The notes: a model not told the origin generated them from the sequence alone. A stretch of DNA of 48,949 bases from Scopulibacillus darangshiensis (GCF_004341035.1 NZ_SLXK01000032.1:1-48949); one strand, 5' to 3'. Counted from the first letter of the stretch, positions 25,028 through 35,250 are shown. Numbers and translations are program-made.

Positions 25028-26299
25028 TTAACCATTCACCTGCTTTAGTTCCTGGTGCTCTTTCTTAATAAGCATGCCGCCGATCAAACCAAGCATTGAG
25101 AATAAGACTGGTATAATAAAACCGTAGTGATAGCCGACAACGCTTGACGCATTATGGAAATGATCCAGAACCTTCCCAAAGATGCTTGGCAAGAGGACAG
25201 CACTTAAAAAACCGCCAGTATTCGCAAAACCTGAAACAACACCGACCTCTCTAATAGGAAAGGATTGACGTACGACTGCGAATGTTAAAGCACTTGCCCC
25301 ATTTCCATAGCCAATAATTAAGAAAAGAATAATGAACATAAAAAATGGCGGCTTTCCTCCAAATAGAAGAAAGGCGATCCAGCTTAAGAAAACAACGAAA
25401 TGAACAATGATATACGGCCGTTTAATCGTTTCCAAACGACTTGAAATCCAGCTTGTCAGAGGTGCTCCAATAAATGCCCCAATCAGGCCGATCATAATAA
25501 GCTGGCTTGCACCAGACCGTGTCATGCCATACACATGCATGCCATATGGCACCGCCCACGAACCGATAAACCCTACATATGTGCCAACAAGGCCAAAGTG
25601 GCATAGGAATGTTGCCCATGCTTGGCGATTGGAAAATATGCGGCATAACATATGAAGCAGCTTTTCCCGTTTATCCTCCGTTTTAGTAGAGGATCGGGTT
25701 GTTCCAGAATTGTCTTTCATCATTTTGTTTGGCTTTTTTACAAGTACAAAATAAAGAAGCACACCGCAAAGACAAAGAATAATGCCCACTGTAAAAAACG
25801 GCACTCTCCATCCCGTTAAAGCAATCCACGCTGAAAAAGGAACGGTCGCAACCAAGAAGCCAAGGCTTCCGCTCATTCCCGCCATACCAAGCAGCCCGGT
25901 GAATTCTTTCGCTTTAAACCATTGGCTTAATAATATAACCAAGTTAACCCAAATTGTAGCATCTCCTATACCCACCAATAATCGAGCAATAAGCAAAACG
26001 AATTCATTCGGTGCAACGCTATAAATTAAAGTACCTAATCCATCAAGGAGTGTCCCCATAATCAGAAAAAAATTAGGGCCAAAGCGGTCGGATAATATCC
26101 CAATCGGAATTTGCAAACCGGCGTATGCCAAAAATTGAATACTCGTCAAAAGTCCAATGGTAGATGCTGTTACACTAAATTCCTTCATCAAATGATCTGT
26201 AATTAATCCCGGTGCTGTTCTTTGACTCACGATTAAAAAATACGTAAATAATACCGTGGCAAAAACAACCCATCTATATTTGCTATTTTGCTTTTCCAA
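25028..26299 (-). CDS. MFS transporter (12-helix)
   Basis: 423 aa from a TTG at 26299 with GGGAG upstream. About twelve membrane helices are split by a basic central loop (KKPNKMMKDNSG..KTEDKREK, about 193-212). The motif-A region GIGLSDRFG-like (IPIGILSDRFGP) follows helix 2. SQRTAPGLITDHLMKEFSVTASTIG resembles carriers for organic anions or sugars acids, but I cannot name a substrate. Its neighbours (the TA pair and a SNF2 gene) give no hint. Confidence 0.85.
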   Translation of the reverse strand: MEKQNSKYRWVVFATVLFTYFLIVSQRTAPGLITDHLMKEFSVTASTIGLLTSIQFLAYAGLQIPIGILSDRFGPNFFLIMGTLLDGLGTLIYSVAPNEFVLLIARLLVGIGDATIWVNLVILLSQWFKAKEFTGLLGMAGMSGSLGFLVATVPFSAWIALTGWRVPFFTVGIILCLCGVLLYFVLVKKPNKMMKDNSGTTRSSTKTEDKREKLLHMLCRIFSNRQAWATFLCHFGLVGTYVGFIGSWAVPYGMHVYGMTRSGASQLIMIGLIGAFIGAPLTSWISSRLETIKRPYIIVHFVVFLSWIAFLLFGGKPPFFMFIILFLIIGYGNGASALTFAVVRQSFPIREVGVVSGFANTGGFLSAVLLPSIFGKVLDHFHNASSVVGYHYGFIIPVLFSMLGLIGGMLIKKEHQELKQVNG

Positions 26300-26443
26300 A
26301 GGTCTCTACTCCCACTAGCTTTTATTCATTGCCTATTATACTCCTATTTTCCCTATATGGATTTGCCAATTTTATATGGAAGCGCCTTCTTATAATGTTT
26401 TGTTCCGTAACTTCCTAACTTAGGTGGAAGTCCCTACCTTATA

Positions 26444-26484
26444 AAAAGGCGCTCTTTCCAGTTATCCTAAAATGAGTGCCTTTT
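26444..26484 (-). terminator. terminator of the SNF2 gene
   Basis: AAAAGGCGCTC (26444-26454) pairs with GAGTGCCTTTT (26474-26484; one G-U). The minus strand continues with a T-run. It lies 32 nt after the SNF2 stop. Confidence 0.75.
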
Positions 26485-26515
26485 CGTATGGGGCGCGGCG
26501 TATACCGCCCCCCTT

Positions 26516-29500
26516 CTATATCATCAATATCTCCCTGATATCCTCTTCGGTAAGGGAGGACGGCGATCTATCTTTAGAATCTATAATTTCTTCAATCAGA
26601 TGCCTTTTTTTCTCTTGCAGGTCATTCATTTTATCTTCGATCGTACCACGGGCGACGAGCTTGATGACTTGGACAACTTTTGTCTGGCCTATACGATAGG
26701 CGCGGTCGGCTGCCTGTTCCTCAACCGCAGGATTCCACCAAATATCATACAGGATGACGGTATCAGCCCCTGTTAGATTAAGACCTGTCCCACCGGCCTT
26801 CAAGGAAATGAGGAAGATATCACATTCTCCGGCATTAAATCGCTGGCATCGTTCCATGCGTTCTTCTGACGGAGTTTGTCCATCGAGATAGAAAAAACTG
26901 CGCCCCTGATTGGAGAGTTCCCTGCCGATTAATTCAAGCATTTTCGTAAACTGTGAGAAAATCAGCACCCGTCTTCCAGAGAGTCTTGATTCCTCTAAAA
27001 TTTTCTTGAGCTGTTCAAACTTTGCAGAGCTTCCTTTGTATCCGTCCACAAATAATGCGGGGTGACAGCAAATTTGCCGCAGCCGGGTTATACCAGCAAG
27101 GATTTTTATACGATTTTTTTGTAAAGTATCCTTATCCAGATGCTTTAATGTGTCGTGTCTCAGTTTCGCCAAATAAGCCCCGTACAGCTTCTTCTGATCA
27201 GGAAGCAGCTCGGCTGAATCCATTGAGGCCATTTTCCCCGGCAGCTCCGAAAGGACATCCTCTTTCTTCCTGCGAAGCAAAAAGGGCTTAATTCTTCGGG
27301 CAATCTTTTCCCTTGATAAAGTGCTGAATTCCCTTAAACCTAGGAATAGTTCGGGGAATATAATGTGAAAGATAGACCACAGCTCCTCGAGCGCATTCTC
27401 AACAGGTGTCCCTGTTAACGCAAAGCAATGATTTGCCTTGAGCTTCTTCACTGCTTTTGCTGTTTGTGTCACGGGGTTCTTGAAGGCTTGTGCCTCATCA
27501 AAGAAAACAGTGTGAAAGGACTGTTTCTCATACCACTTTATATCACTGCGCAATAACGGATAAGAGGTAATGATGACATCGACACCCGTTAAATCCTTCA
27601 ATATTTTATACCGTTCCGTCTTAGTGCCGTCAATGATAACAGCTTGTATATCCGAGGCAAACTTTGTTATTTCGCTTAGCCAATTGTAAGTCAGAGAGGA
27701 TGGACATAAAATAAGCACCGGAAGATTCCTTTTTTGGATGTCGGAAAGCTCGGATAAAATGTATGTAATGCTTTGCAGTGTCTTCCCAAGCCCCATATCA
27801 TCAGCTAGAATCCCTCCGAAACCATAACGGGCAAGGTTTTTCATCCATTTATAGCCATGCTTTTGATAGTCCCGCAATACTGGTTCCAAACTTCCCGGCA
27901 CATCAAATGCTAAACTGTCCGGGTTTTGGATATTGTCTAGGAACTGGCGGAAGGAGGCCTCTAATGTGAAAACATCGTCGGCAGCATCCAGTAGCTGGAG
28001 CCCCTGGACAACTGGGAGATTCAAACCACTTTCCAGATCATCACCATCCTGAACCGGCAGTGCCGTCAGAAAACGGTTGATCTCTTCAAATTCCCTTGTC
28101 TCCAGCGAGAGCAGCGAGCCGTTCCGTAACCGATAATATTTTCGCTTTTCCTCCAAAGCATGTAAAATCTCCTTAATTTCTCTATCAGGAATGCCGTCCA
28201 TTTCAAATTTAAATTCCAGCCAATTGGTCCGTTCCTTTTGGACCTTTACCCTTATTCGCGGGCGCGCCTTCCCTTTGACAACCCGGTTTCTGACTGCTGT
28301 TGTCGTGTAGATTTGGGCTTGCTTTTGCAGTTTTGGAACAACGTGGTGCAAAAATGCATACTCGAGCTCCTCATTATGAAGAAAATAACCGCTGTCCGTC
28401 TGGGTGAACGCGCTGTCCTCCATTAGCTGCAGGATAACTTCCTCTTTCTCCACATCTCTTATAATCAAAGCCCCTGCCGTAGGCTCTCGGCTTTCCAATG
28501 GATTAATTACAATGTTCTCATAGTGGAACTCAAGCCCGGCCAGAAGGCGATTTTTCACACGGTCCAAGTATAGTTTGGCAATCAGCGGTGTCTTTAGAAC
28601 ACTTTTGGAAATAGCCTCAGATATTTCAACATCTCCTAACTTTTTTAAACCGGGAACCACCTTTTCCAGGAAATGATTTATTTGCCCGCGCGGGATTGGA
28701 ATATGATGTGATTGTGAAGCATCAAGCATCTGTTTTAGCTCTGAAAGCCGCTCACTTTCCTCTCCGGCAAGCTGGATTAAGCCGTCTCCTGTCAGCACGG
28801 ACCGATATGATGTCAATAGCGTTATTCGATTCAAACCCTCAATTTCCAGCCAAAGATCCTTGCCTTCAGTCTCTGAAAAGACAAACTTTAGCGGCAGCTT
28901 CCCGCTCAATAACGGAAATCCATCAAAGGCTTTCCTATCGTACATAAGCCCTGCATGCGGAGCTTGCAAAAGTAATGGGAGCAACCGGTCCCAGGAAGAT
29001 GGCGGAATGAGCAGCGTGTGAAGGCTAGTATCGCTGGCTGCTCCCTTTTCATCTTGGATCACCTGAATGAGCTGCTGAATAACAGCATCCGTTTCTTCAG
29101 GAAAGCAATGGCGATTTGGGTCATAGGTAAAAGAGACGGAAAGCGGACAAGGATCAGCTTTTTTCACATGCGTGAGAAAGTCCCGAATATCTTGCACCTT
29201 TATTTGTTCCATCCGCATTTCTATTCCGAACATGCTCTGCCCCGTGTCTATTGTAACCGGCTTGCATATGAAAGCGACCTCAAGCATTTGCCTGTTTTCG
29301 AAGTGACGCTGCCTGCCGCTTGTCCGTTTTGGCTGATGATCAAAAAGTGTCAGGAAGCCTTCAGTCAGCTCCTGATGTGACGAAGACCTTTGCTGACGCT
29401 GATTGATCGCTATTAAAACCGCCGCGATATGCTGACAATCCTTTTTAAAAGAAGCAAGTACCGGGCAGCTGCATGCCGTATGGATGTTCCCTCGGGCATC

Positions 29501-29671
29501 CTTTTCAATCGTCACACGGAAATCCTCCGTACCAGTAACGGTGGCTTGACAACGATCAGAACCGTATTCATCAATTGTGACACGACCCGCACGATAAAAA
29601 GCGTCACCTCTTTTGAAGGAGGCTATGCCGCATATATCTTTAATGGTTTTTTGATTTAATTTTATATTCAT
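26516..29671 (-). CDS. SWIM zinc finger plus SNF2 helicase-like ATPase (YwqA-like)
   Basis: 1051 aa. A SWIM zinc finger (CSCPVLASFKKDCQH, about residues 67-81) is followed by a bacterial SNF2-associated region. The SNF2 ATPase has DDMGLGKT near residue 624, DEAQ near 725 and ALTGTPVENALEELWSIF. The helicase C domain has SLKAGGTGLNLTGADTVILYDIWWNPAVEEQAADRAYRIGQ. It is probably a DNA translocase that remodels nucleoprotein or RNA polymerase complexes. B. subtilis YwqA has a similar motor, and its neighbour YwqB is a SWIM protein, so here both functions are in one chain. AAGGAGAG precedes the ATG. Confidence 0.93.
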   Translation of the reverse strand: MNIKLNQKTIKDICGIASFKRGDAFYRAGRVTIDEYGSDRCQATVTGTEDFRVTIEKDARGNIHTACSCPVLASFKKDCQHIAAVLIAINQRQQRSSSHQELTEGFLTLFDHQPKRTSGRQRHFENRQMLEVAFICKPVTIDTGQSMFGIEMRMEQIKVQDIRDFLTHVKKADPCPLSVSFTYDPNRHCFPEETDAVIQQLIQVIQDEKGAASDTSLHTLLIPPSSWDRLLPLLLQAPHAGLMYDRKAFDGFPLLSGKLPLKFVFSETEGKDLWLEIEGLNRITLLTSYRSVLTGDGLIQLAGEESERLSELKQMLDASQSHHIPIPRGQINHFLEKVVPGLKKLGDVEISEAISKSVLKTPLIAKLYLDRVKNRLLAGLEFHYENIVINPLESREPTAGALIIRDVEKEEVILQLMEDSAFTQTDSGYFLHNEELEYAFLHHVVPKLQKQAQIYTTTAVRNRVVKGKARPRIRVKVQKERTNWLEFKFEMDGIPDREIKEILHALEEKRKYYRLRNGSLLSLETREFEEINRFLTALPVQDGDDLESGLNLPVVQGLQLLDAADDVFTLEASFRQFLDNIQNPDSLAFDVPGSLEPVLRDYQKHGYKWMKNLARYGFGGILADDMGLGKTLQSITYILSELSDIQKRNLPVLILCPSSLTYNWLSEITKFASDIQAVIIDGTKTERYKILKDLTGVDVIITSYPLLRSDIKWYEKQSFHTVFFDEAQAFKNPVTQTAKAVKKLKANHCFALTGTPVENALEELWSIFHIIFPELFLGLREFSTLSREKIARRIKPFLLRRKKEDVLSELPGKMASMDSAELLPDQKKLYGAYLAKLRHDTLKHLDKDTLQKNRIKILAGITRLRQICCHPALFVDGYKGSSAKFEQLKKILEESRLSGRRVLIFSQFTKMLELIGRELSNQGRSFFYLDGQTPSEERMERCQRFNAGECDIFLISLKAGGTGLNLTGADTVILYDIWWNPAVEEQAADRAYRIGQTKVVQVIKLVARGTIEDKMNDLQEKKRHLIEEIIDSKDRSPSSLTEEDIREILMI

Positions 29672-29736
29672 ATGGCTCTCCTTCCCTGAGGATGTTCACT
29701 CTTTATTTTTGCCATTTTTTGTACTATATTATAAAG

Positions 29737-30096
29737 CTAATTTATCAGCAATAAATAATGGAATACGGTTGCCAATAGGCAAGGTATAGCAGCAAATAAT
29801 AATCTCATCGTCCACTTTAGTTTATCTTTTCTATCATCTGAACCTTCATAAGCATGATTAGCCCTTGAACTGTCTCCACTTATTGCAGCCGAACCAGAAA
29901 TAGCTACTGCTATAACTATAAGAATCACTGAAACGAATCCCGTAGATATTATGATTGACACTTTAGCCAATTGAGCAAAAATAACTAAAAAAACCAGAAG
30001 CAGCACTCCGACTCCCAATGACTTAAGAATTGTAGACACCCCCAATTGTATAGTCTTTTTATACGTATGCCAGACTAAATGAAGTTTGTGACACAT
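29737..30096 (-). CDS. small membrane protein, DUF5316-like
   Basis: 119 aa with about three membrane helices (roughly residues 28-47, 50-70 and 99-117). The block ISGDSSRANHAYEGSDDRKDK between helices 2 and 3 resembles the SGDRxRANY motif of DUF5316 proteins of Bacillus, whose function is unknown. The start is uncertain: the ATG at 30096 has only GTAGG at short spacing, and the extra basic N-terminus exceeds typical family length. An internal GTG is possible. Confidence 0.6.
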   Translation of the reverse strand: MCHKLHLVWHTYKKTIQLGVSTILKSLGVGVLLLVFLVIFAQLAKVSIIISTGFVSVILIVIAVAISGSAAISGDSSRANHAYEGSDDRKDKLKWTMRLLFAAIPCLLATVFHYLLLIN

Positions 30097-30168
30097 TAAC
30101 CTACACTTAGAAAACTTTATTGTCTTGTTATTATCATATCAAAAACTATGTTGGTTAAGCGAAGGCAA

Positions 30169-30198
30169 AAAAGCATTGGGATCCCCCCCAATGCTTTT
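30169..30198. terminator. terminator of the YngK-like gene
   Basis: AAAAGCATTGGG (30169-30180) pairs with CCCAATGCTTTT (30187-30198) across a 6-nt loop. A-rich and T-rich flanks make it usable in both directions. Confidence 0.85.
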
Positions 30199-30225
30199 CC
30201 CAACTTTGTTACCCGATTTTCGTCT

Positions 30226-31782
30226 TCAATCCACTTTAACCTTCTTGGCATCTTTGCTTTCAACGCCTGTTGGGGAAACAGATGTAATGCCGTACGTATA
30301 ATCCTCGTCAGACTTAGCTCCTCTGTCTTCGAAAGTTGTTATCCCCTTTTTGTTATAAGCGACGCCAACAATATTCTCGGGATTATTGTAATCTCCCTCC
30401 TTCTTCCCATCAAACCGGTAAATGACATATTTCCTGGCGTCTTTGTGCTTTTTATCTTTAATTGAAAGTTCAACACCACCCCCAGTTCTTTTTGCTTTTA
30501 CTTTATGGGGCTTTTTAGGGAGTGCCACGCCATTCCATGGTGTGGCTGGGGTTAGCGCTTGATAGTTATAGATTTCATTATCTAAAATATCCGCGTAACC
30601 AAGAGCGTTTTTTTCAATTTGCTGCAATGAAAAGTGCATTTGTCCTTTTGCGACCCCGCTCGCGCGATTGTCGAGAATTTGCCCCGGCAACTCATAGGGG
30701 TTATACCAAGCCTGATCAAAGTTATTCCCAACCTTGTAATCAGCAAGCCCAATATATAAATTGACTGGATGGACATTAGCATAGGTCGTAACTTCATGAC
30801 TCCACCACTTTAACAGAACAGAATAGTTGGCCACTTCTAGTTCTCTAGACCAGTAGATTTGTGGTGTAATGTAGTCAATTGAACCATCCTTAATCCATTG
30901 GCGTGTATCAGCAAATAAATCGTCATAATCCGTCTGTCCGGCCTGTGTATCGCTTCCTGTTGGGTCATCTTCAATGTTTCTCCAAACGCCAAATGGCGAG
31001 ATGCCTAATTGAACCCAAGGCTTGACTTTTTTAATCGCACCATTCATTTCCCTTACAAGCTGACTAACATTATTTCTGCGCCAATCATCTATGTTGTCAA
31101 AGCCATCGCCATACTTTTTGAAAGTCTCCTGATCAGGAAAAACTTGTCCAGCGATACGATAGGGATAGAAATAGTCATCCATATGAACAGCGTCGATATC
31201 ATAGTTTTTGACGAGTTCCTTTACTGTATCAATAAGATAGTCTTTTGCTGCCGGTATCCCCGGGTTTAAGTAATACTGTGAACCATATTTGACAACCCAA
31301 TCTGGATGCTTAATCGCAACATTATTACTCGCTAAATCCGATAATTTGTCCCCTGGCATTGTGACACGATAAGGATTCACCCATGCATGGAGCTCCATGC
31401 CATATTCATGCGCTTTATCAAGCATAATCTGAAGTGGATCATATCCCGGATCCGTACCTTGTTTCTTTCCGGTTATGTATTTGGACCATGGTGCTAGTTT
31501 GGAAGGATATAAGGCATCTTCAGTCGATTTAACTTGAAAGACAACCGTGTTAAAGTTCATTTCCTTCAGTTCCTTTAATGTCGATTCCACCCATTGCGTG
31601 TAAGCACTTTTATCCATTCCAGCCTTCATGTCAATGTTCTTCACCGTAGCTATCCAAGCGGCGCGCATCTCATGCTTTGGTTTCGGCGTTTCCGCATTAG
31701 CTTCTCTGCCATAATTGAAAAAGGCAGCCATCATGACAACGAGACAAACGAACCAAATCTTCCTAGCAATCTTTCCTCTCAT
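30226..31782 (-). CDS. secreted glycoside-hydrolase-like protein (GHL10/DUF187, YngK-like)
   Basis: 518 aa from the ATG at 31782 (AGGGA 5 nt upstream); a GTG at 31794 is also in frame. A signal peptide ends near NAE. The GHL10 domain covers about residues 38-390: EMRAAWIATVKNIDMKAG, FNTVVFQVKSTEDALYPS, LHAWVNPYRV, IDAVHMDDYFYPY, LGISPFGVWRN and ITPQIYWSRE. This is a TIM barrel with carboxylates at the usual positions. A fibronectin-III-like C-terminal domain follows (about 415-518). B. subtilis YngK is the closest known relative. Envelope glycan cleavage is suspected for the family but not shown for this gene. Confidence 0.9.
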   Translation of the reverse strand: MRGKIARKIWFVCLVVMMAAFFNYGREANAETPKPKHEMRAAWIATVKNIDMKAGMDKSAYTQWVESTLKELKEMNFNTVVFQVKSTEDALYPSKLAPWSKYITGKKQGTDPGYDPLQIMLDKAHEYGMELHAWVNPYRVTMPGDKLSDLASNNVAIKHPDWVVKYGSQYYLNPGIPAAKDYLIDTVKELVKNYDIDAVHMDDYFYPYRIAGQVFPDQETFKKYGDGFDNIDDWRRNNVSQLVREMNGAIKKVKPWVQLGISPFGVWRNIEDDPTGSDTQAGQTDYDDLFADTRQWIKDGSIDYITPQIYWSRELEVANYSVLLKWWSHEVTTYANVHPVNLYIGLADYKVGNNFDQAWYNPYELPGQILDNRASGVAKGQMHFSLQQIEKNALGYADILDNEIYNYQALTPATPWNGVALPKKPHKVKAKRTGGGVELSIKDKKHKDARKYVIYRFDGKKEGDYNNPENIVGVAYNKKGITTFEDRGAKSDEDYTYGITSVSPTGVESKDAKKVKVD

Positions 31783-32031
31783 CAAATCCCTCACTCTCTT
31801 ATTAATAGTAGAAAACGCTTAGAGCTCTCCCTTATACAAAAGTGAAAATTACTAAACTACTATCCTATTGAAAATTATAGCCCTATTAAAGTAATACCGA
31901 ATGATCCAATGTTCCCAATATTCTATAAACAAACATGAATCAAAAGCACTAAAATGGATTTCATATGTAAGAAAGATTCCCCCACTCGCTTTTTTCGTGC
32001 AATAATTGGTTTTTAAATCGGAAAAACTCGA

Positions 32032-32047
32032 TGTTCCACGTGGAACG
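32032..32047. promoter_or_regulatory. parS site (ParB/Spo0J binding)
   Basis: TGTTCCACGTGGAACG has a perfect 14-bp palindromic core, GTTCCACGTGGAAC, and matches TGTTNCACGTGAAACA at 14 of 16 positions. It lies in a 406-bp gap that otherwise holds only the terminator of the permease gene. Confidence 0.8.
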
Positions 32048-32149
32048 ATTTTGAGGATTCTGATAAGGGGACTTAAATGTGCCCAGGAATTAAACCGGAG
32101 TCATTGATCCACTTCTGACCGGAAAAAACCTAAGGTATTTGGCCATGTA

Positions 32150-32184
32150 AAAAGCAGAGCATTTATGATAAATGCCCTGCTTTT
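32150..32184 (-). terminator. terminator of the amino-acid permease gene
   Basis: AAAAGCAGAGCATTTA (32150-32165) pairs with TAAATGCCCTGCTTTT (32169-32184). On the minus strand the one odd pair is G-U, and a T-run follows. Confidence 0.9.
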
Positions 32185-32188
32185 TACT

Positions 32189-33595
32189 TTATTTAAAATT
32201 ACTCACTCTTTGAGTGATGTCATTATCTTTTTCAGAATCTACCGAGGTATGCTTGCCTATTCCAAAAGCAAAAAAAGTAACGACGATGATACCGAGGAAA
32301 ACAATCCCTACAATAAGTGAAATACGCGTATCATCATTAAACCACATACCGACTAACACCATGATTAAAAAAGCAAGTGTTAAGTAGTTTGTCACTGGTG
32401 CTAAAGGCATTTTGAATGGGTGATTCGCCATTTCAGCTCCTTTTATTTTTCGGAAGCGAATTTGGCTGATTAGAATAACAAACCATGGAACCATACCAGG
32501 AAGAACACTTGCACTATATACATACACAAATAAATTTTCCGGTGCAATATAACTTAAGATCACGCCAATGACTAAACCAGCAAGTACACCAAGCGTACCA
32601 AGCAATGGCACACCGTTATGAGATAGTTTCGTAAAGATTTTTGGTGCTTGTCCATTTGTTCCTAGTGTATAAAGCATACGGCCTGCGCTGTAAATACCGC
32701 TATTACAACCAGACATCGCGGCCGTGATGATGACAAAGTTAATAATTCCAGCAGCTGCTGTAATACCAACCTTCGCAAACGTTGCAACAAACGGGCTTCC
32801 AATGGAATCTAGTTGATCCCAGGGGTAAACGGTTACAATAATAAATATCGCACCAATATAGAAGATTAAAATACGCCAAATGATACTTTGAATCGCTTTA
32901 GTTAACGTCTTTTTTGGCTCTTTTGCTTCACCGGCTGTAATCCCAATTAGTTCGACACCTTGATATGCTGCAACTACTAATGATAAAGCAAAGAAGAACC
33001 CTGACCATCCACCTGTAAAGAAGCCGCCGTGGCCCCAAAGGTTAGATAATCCGATCGCGTCCCCGCCGTTGCCAAACCCAAAGAAAATAAGGCCAAGCCC
33101 TGCCACAACCATTAATACAATTGTAACGATTTTAATCATAGCAAACCAAAACTCAAATTCACCAAATGATTTAACAGAAATTAAGTTGGCCGCGCCAAGA
33201 ATCACCATTGCGATAATCCCCGGTATCCATGCAGGTAAATCTGGAAACCAGTACTTCATGTATGTCCCAACCGCAATAATTTCCGACATTCCAACAATAA
33301 CCCATTGGAACCAGTTACTCCATGCAGTAATATAACCTGCTAATGGATGGATATACTTATGGCCAAAGGTCGCAAACGAACCGGTGCTTGGCTCTAAATA
33401 TAACATTTCCCCCATTGCACGCATAATGAGAAAAATAAATACCCCTGAGATGGCATAAGCAAGCAGGACTGACGGACCCGTCCATTGAATCGTACTTGCT
33501 GATCCCATGAATAAACCAACACCAATTGTACCACCCAAAGCAATCATCTGAATATGACGAGATTGCAAACCTCTCTTCATTTCCTTGTTCGCCAC
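32189..33595 (-). CDS. amino-acid permease, AAT family (CycA/AapA/YbxG-like)
   Basis: 468 aa with twelve membrane helices. The APC signature [28 protein letters not shown] opens the protein, and [16 protein letters not shown] and [20 protein letters not shown] follow. Closest families are D-Ala/D-Ser/Gly permease CycA and B. subtilis AapA, YbxG and YdgF; the substrate is not certain. The start is GTG at 33595 with GAGGGA upstream. Monocistronic. Confidence 0.9.
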   Translation of the reverse strand: MANKEMKRGLQSRHIQMIALGGTIGVGLFMGSASTIQWTGPSVLLAYAISGVFIFLIMRAMGEMLYLEPSTGSFATFGHKYIHPLAGYITAWSNWFQWVIVGMSEIIAVGTYMKYWFPDLPAWIPGIIAMVILGAANLISVKSFGEFEFWFAMIKIVTIVLMVVAGLGLIFFGFGNGGDAIGLSNLWGHGGFFTGGWSGFFFALSLVVAAYQGVELIGITAGEAKEPKKTLTKAIQSIIWRILIFYIGAIFIIVTVYPWDQLDSIGSPFVATFAKVGITAAAGIINFVIITAAMSGCNSGIYSAGRMLYTLGTNGQAPKIFTKLSHNGVPLLGTLGVLAGLVIGVILSYIAPENLFVYVYSASVLPGMVPWFVILISQIRFRKIKGAEMANHPFKMPLAPVTNYLTLAFLIMVLVGMWFNDDTRISLIVGIVFLGIIVVTFFAFGIGKHTSVDSEKDNDITQRVSNFK

Positions 33596-33925
33596 TTCGA
33601 TCCCTCTCTTCTGCTTTTAATAACCAGCCTATTTCAGGCAAGCTATTAATTTTCTCTTAGTTGTCCAAATGATCAAGCGGGCATGATTTTTTAAAAAAAC
33701 CCCCAAAAAACAACTCTTTACTTCTTAAATATTTTGCCATTTCAGAACTTACCTATGCTAAATATCCCAATAGAATAACGTATTCTATTATAATATGTTT
33801 TACTAATTAAAACAATTGGATTTATTAGTAGAGATGGCATATAATTCATGCAGGTCGTTGCAGGATTTGTAAACTAAAAAATTATTTGGAAGGGAATCGA
33901 AACATGAAGGTACGGTCCCTTTAAT
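33596..33925. other. 330-bp gap with no recognisable feature
   Basis: AT-rich, with homopolymer runs around 33690-33715. It presumably contains the permease promoter on the minus strand, but no convincing -35/-10 pair, operator or terminator was seen. Confidence 0.5.
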
Positions 33926-34420
33926 TTACCAAGAACTTTGGTAGAAGAGATAATTTTTGTCGAAGGAGAAGTTTTGAATAAGAAAAGCGAGCAATGTGTG
34001 GGTCTCATATATTTCTGAATAGTAAAATGAATCATAAGTTGTGCTGCCAAAATAAAAACCAGGCGTCGTGGGCAAAACATCTTCAGCCTTTGCCGAACTT
34101 TCTAGAATCATCCTGCAATAATTATTCAGGAGAATGATGTGACTTCTTTTCACTTCAGAAATTGAACAATTATCTACACTATCTTGCAGATTCTCTACGA
34201 ACCAATTGTGAATTTGGTTCGCCTTTCGCCAATAAGCAACATCTTGCCTTTGGACGTCGTCCCAAGACATACCGGACTCTTCAAGGTGCTTTGCAACCTT
34301 TTGATATAAGATATTGTCCTTCTTTTCCAATTGCCAACGATAAGTATCAACCTTCATACTTTCCCAGAAATCCACACCTTCAAGCTTCGGAAAGGAATAA
34401 AGGTACATATCAAGTCCCAT
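33926..34420 (-). CDS. conserved hypothetical protein, MGLDMYL-type
   Basis: 164 aa from the ATG at 34420 (AGGGGG 6 nt upstream); a TTG at 34438 is unlikely. It opens MGLDMYLYSFPK and contains VAYWRKANQIHNWFVENLQDSVDNCSISEV. This combination marks a small uncharacterised family found in phages, plasmids and bacterial accessory DNA. The function is unknown. The C-terminal half is aromatic-rich (FYFGSTTYDSFYYSEIY). It lies next to a decayed SEC-C gene, so this corner looks like accessory DNA. Confidence 0.75.
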   Translation of the reverse strand: MGLDMYLYSFPKLEGVDFWESMKVDTYRWQLEKKDNILYQKVAKHLEESGMSWDDVQRQDVAYWRKANQIHNWFVENLQDSVDNCSISEVKRSHIILLNNYCRMILESSAKAEDVLPTTPGFYFGSTTYDSFYYSEIYETHTLLAFLIQNFSFDKNYLFYQSSW

Positions 34421-34494
34421 AACTTTCCCCCTATGCAATTAATTTTTTTGTACAGAAGTAACAGTAAACTAAGTGACTAATCGAAGTGTTATAA

Positions 34495-35174
34495 GATATT
34501 GATGTGGATGCTCTTCAAAAGATTATAAAGCGAAATGATGAATGGATTCGCCTTACGCATGGTTTACTTTACTACTACGGTGTCTTGGATACAGGAGTTG
34601 CTTTACTCTTTTCACGGATTGGAAGATCATCGGGTTTTCGATGCAAGGAAAATAAGAGAAGAGCAAGATATGAGAAGTAACATCGATTATTATCCTTTTA
34701 CAAAGAAACAGGTATTGGCAGCTGCAGACCCTCATTATATCGATAAGACGCCTGCCATGAACCAATTACTCCAATTCCTATTGGAACATTATGAACTCAC
34801 ATCTGAAGAAACTGACGAAATAGCAAGCCAATTTATCAATATGATTAACTCGAATGCTGAACCGGCGTTGATGGTTCAATACTTACAAAGCATAATTGAA
34901 TTTCCGTCTTTTGAAGCTGCAGGGCAAATAATAGATAGGGTCATGACATTACACAATAATACCCGCATGTGGATTTTAAAGGGGCATACTCCCCAGTCCC
35001 CAGGAGCTCTTTAAGTTCGATAAGCAGCATATGAAGCCTTTACCGACGGCACAGCCTTCAGCAAAACGTAAGGGGCCAAATGGAATTGGTAAAGTTAACC
35101 GTAAAAAAGTCGGTCGTAATACCCCTTGCCCATGTGGAAGTGGAAAGAAATACAAAAAATGCTGCGGGAGATGA
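34495..35174 (+). pseudogene. frameshifted SEC-C zinc-motif protein gene
   Basis: Three reading frames must be joined. The first (from 34495) reads DVDALQKIIKRNDEWIRLTHGLLYYYGVLD. The second (about 34605-34985) carries RKIREEQDMRSNIDYYPFTKKQV to [13 protein letters not shown]. The third reads [15 protein letters not shown] and ends in the SEC-C motif [20 protein letters not shown] at about 35112-35171. In intact relatives GHTPxELFxxxKxHLKPLP is continuous. One shift lies near a CCCC run at 34991. No start codon with a ribosome site is seen for the first part. This looks like a decayed gene; sequencing error could explain one shift but not both plus the missing start. Confidence 0.75.
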
Positions 35175-35222
35175 TATCGTAACGTACGTTTATTTTTACA
35201 GGTCGCCCATTTTATTTATATA

Positions 35223-35250
35223 CCCTTTAAGAAATTAAAGGGCTTTTTTT
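35223..35250 (+). terminator. terminator after the SEC-C relic
   Basis: CCCTTTAA (35223-35230) and TTAAAGGG (35235-35242) are joined by a GAAA tetraloop, then CTTTTTTT. Confidence 0.88.

Noticed and set aside
34985-35014. Programmed frameshift in the SEC-C gene
   Set aside because: A second, upstream frameshift and a missing start codon point to decay instead. No slippery heptamer or stimulatory structure was seen.
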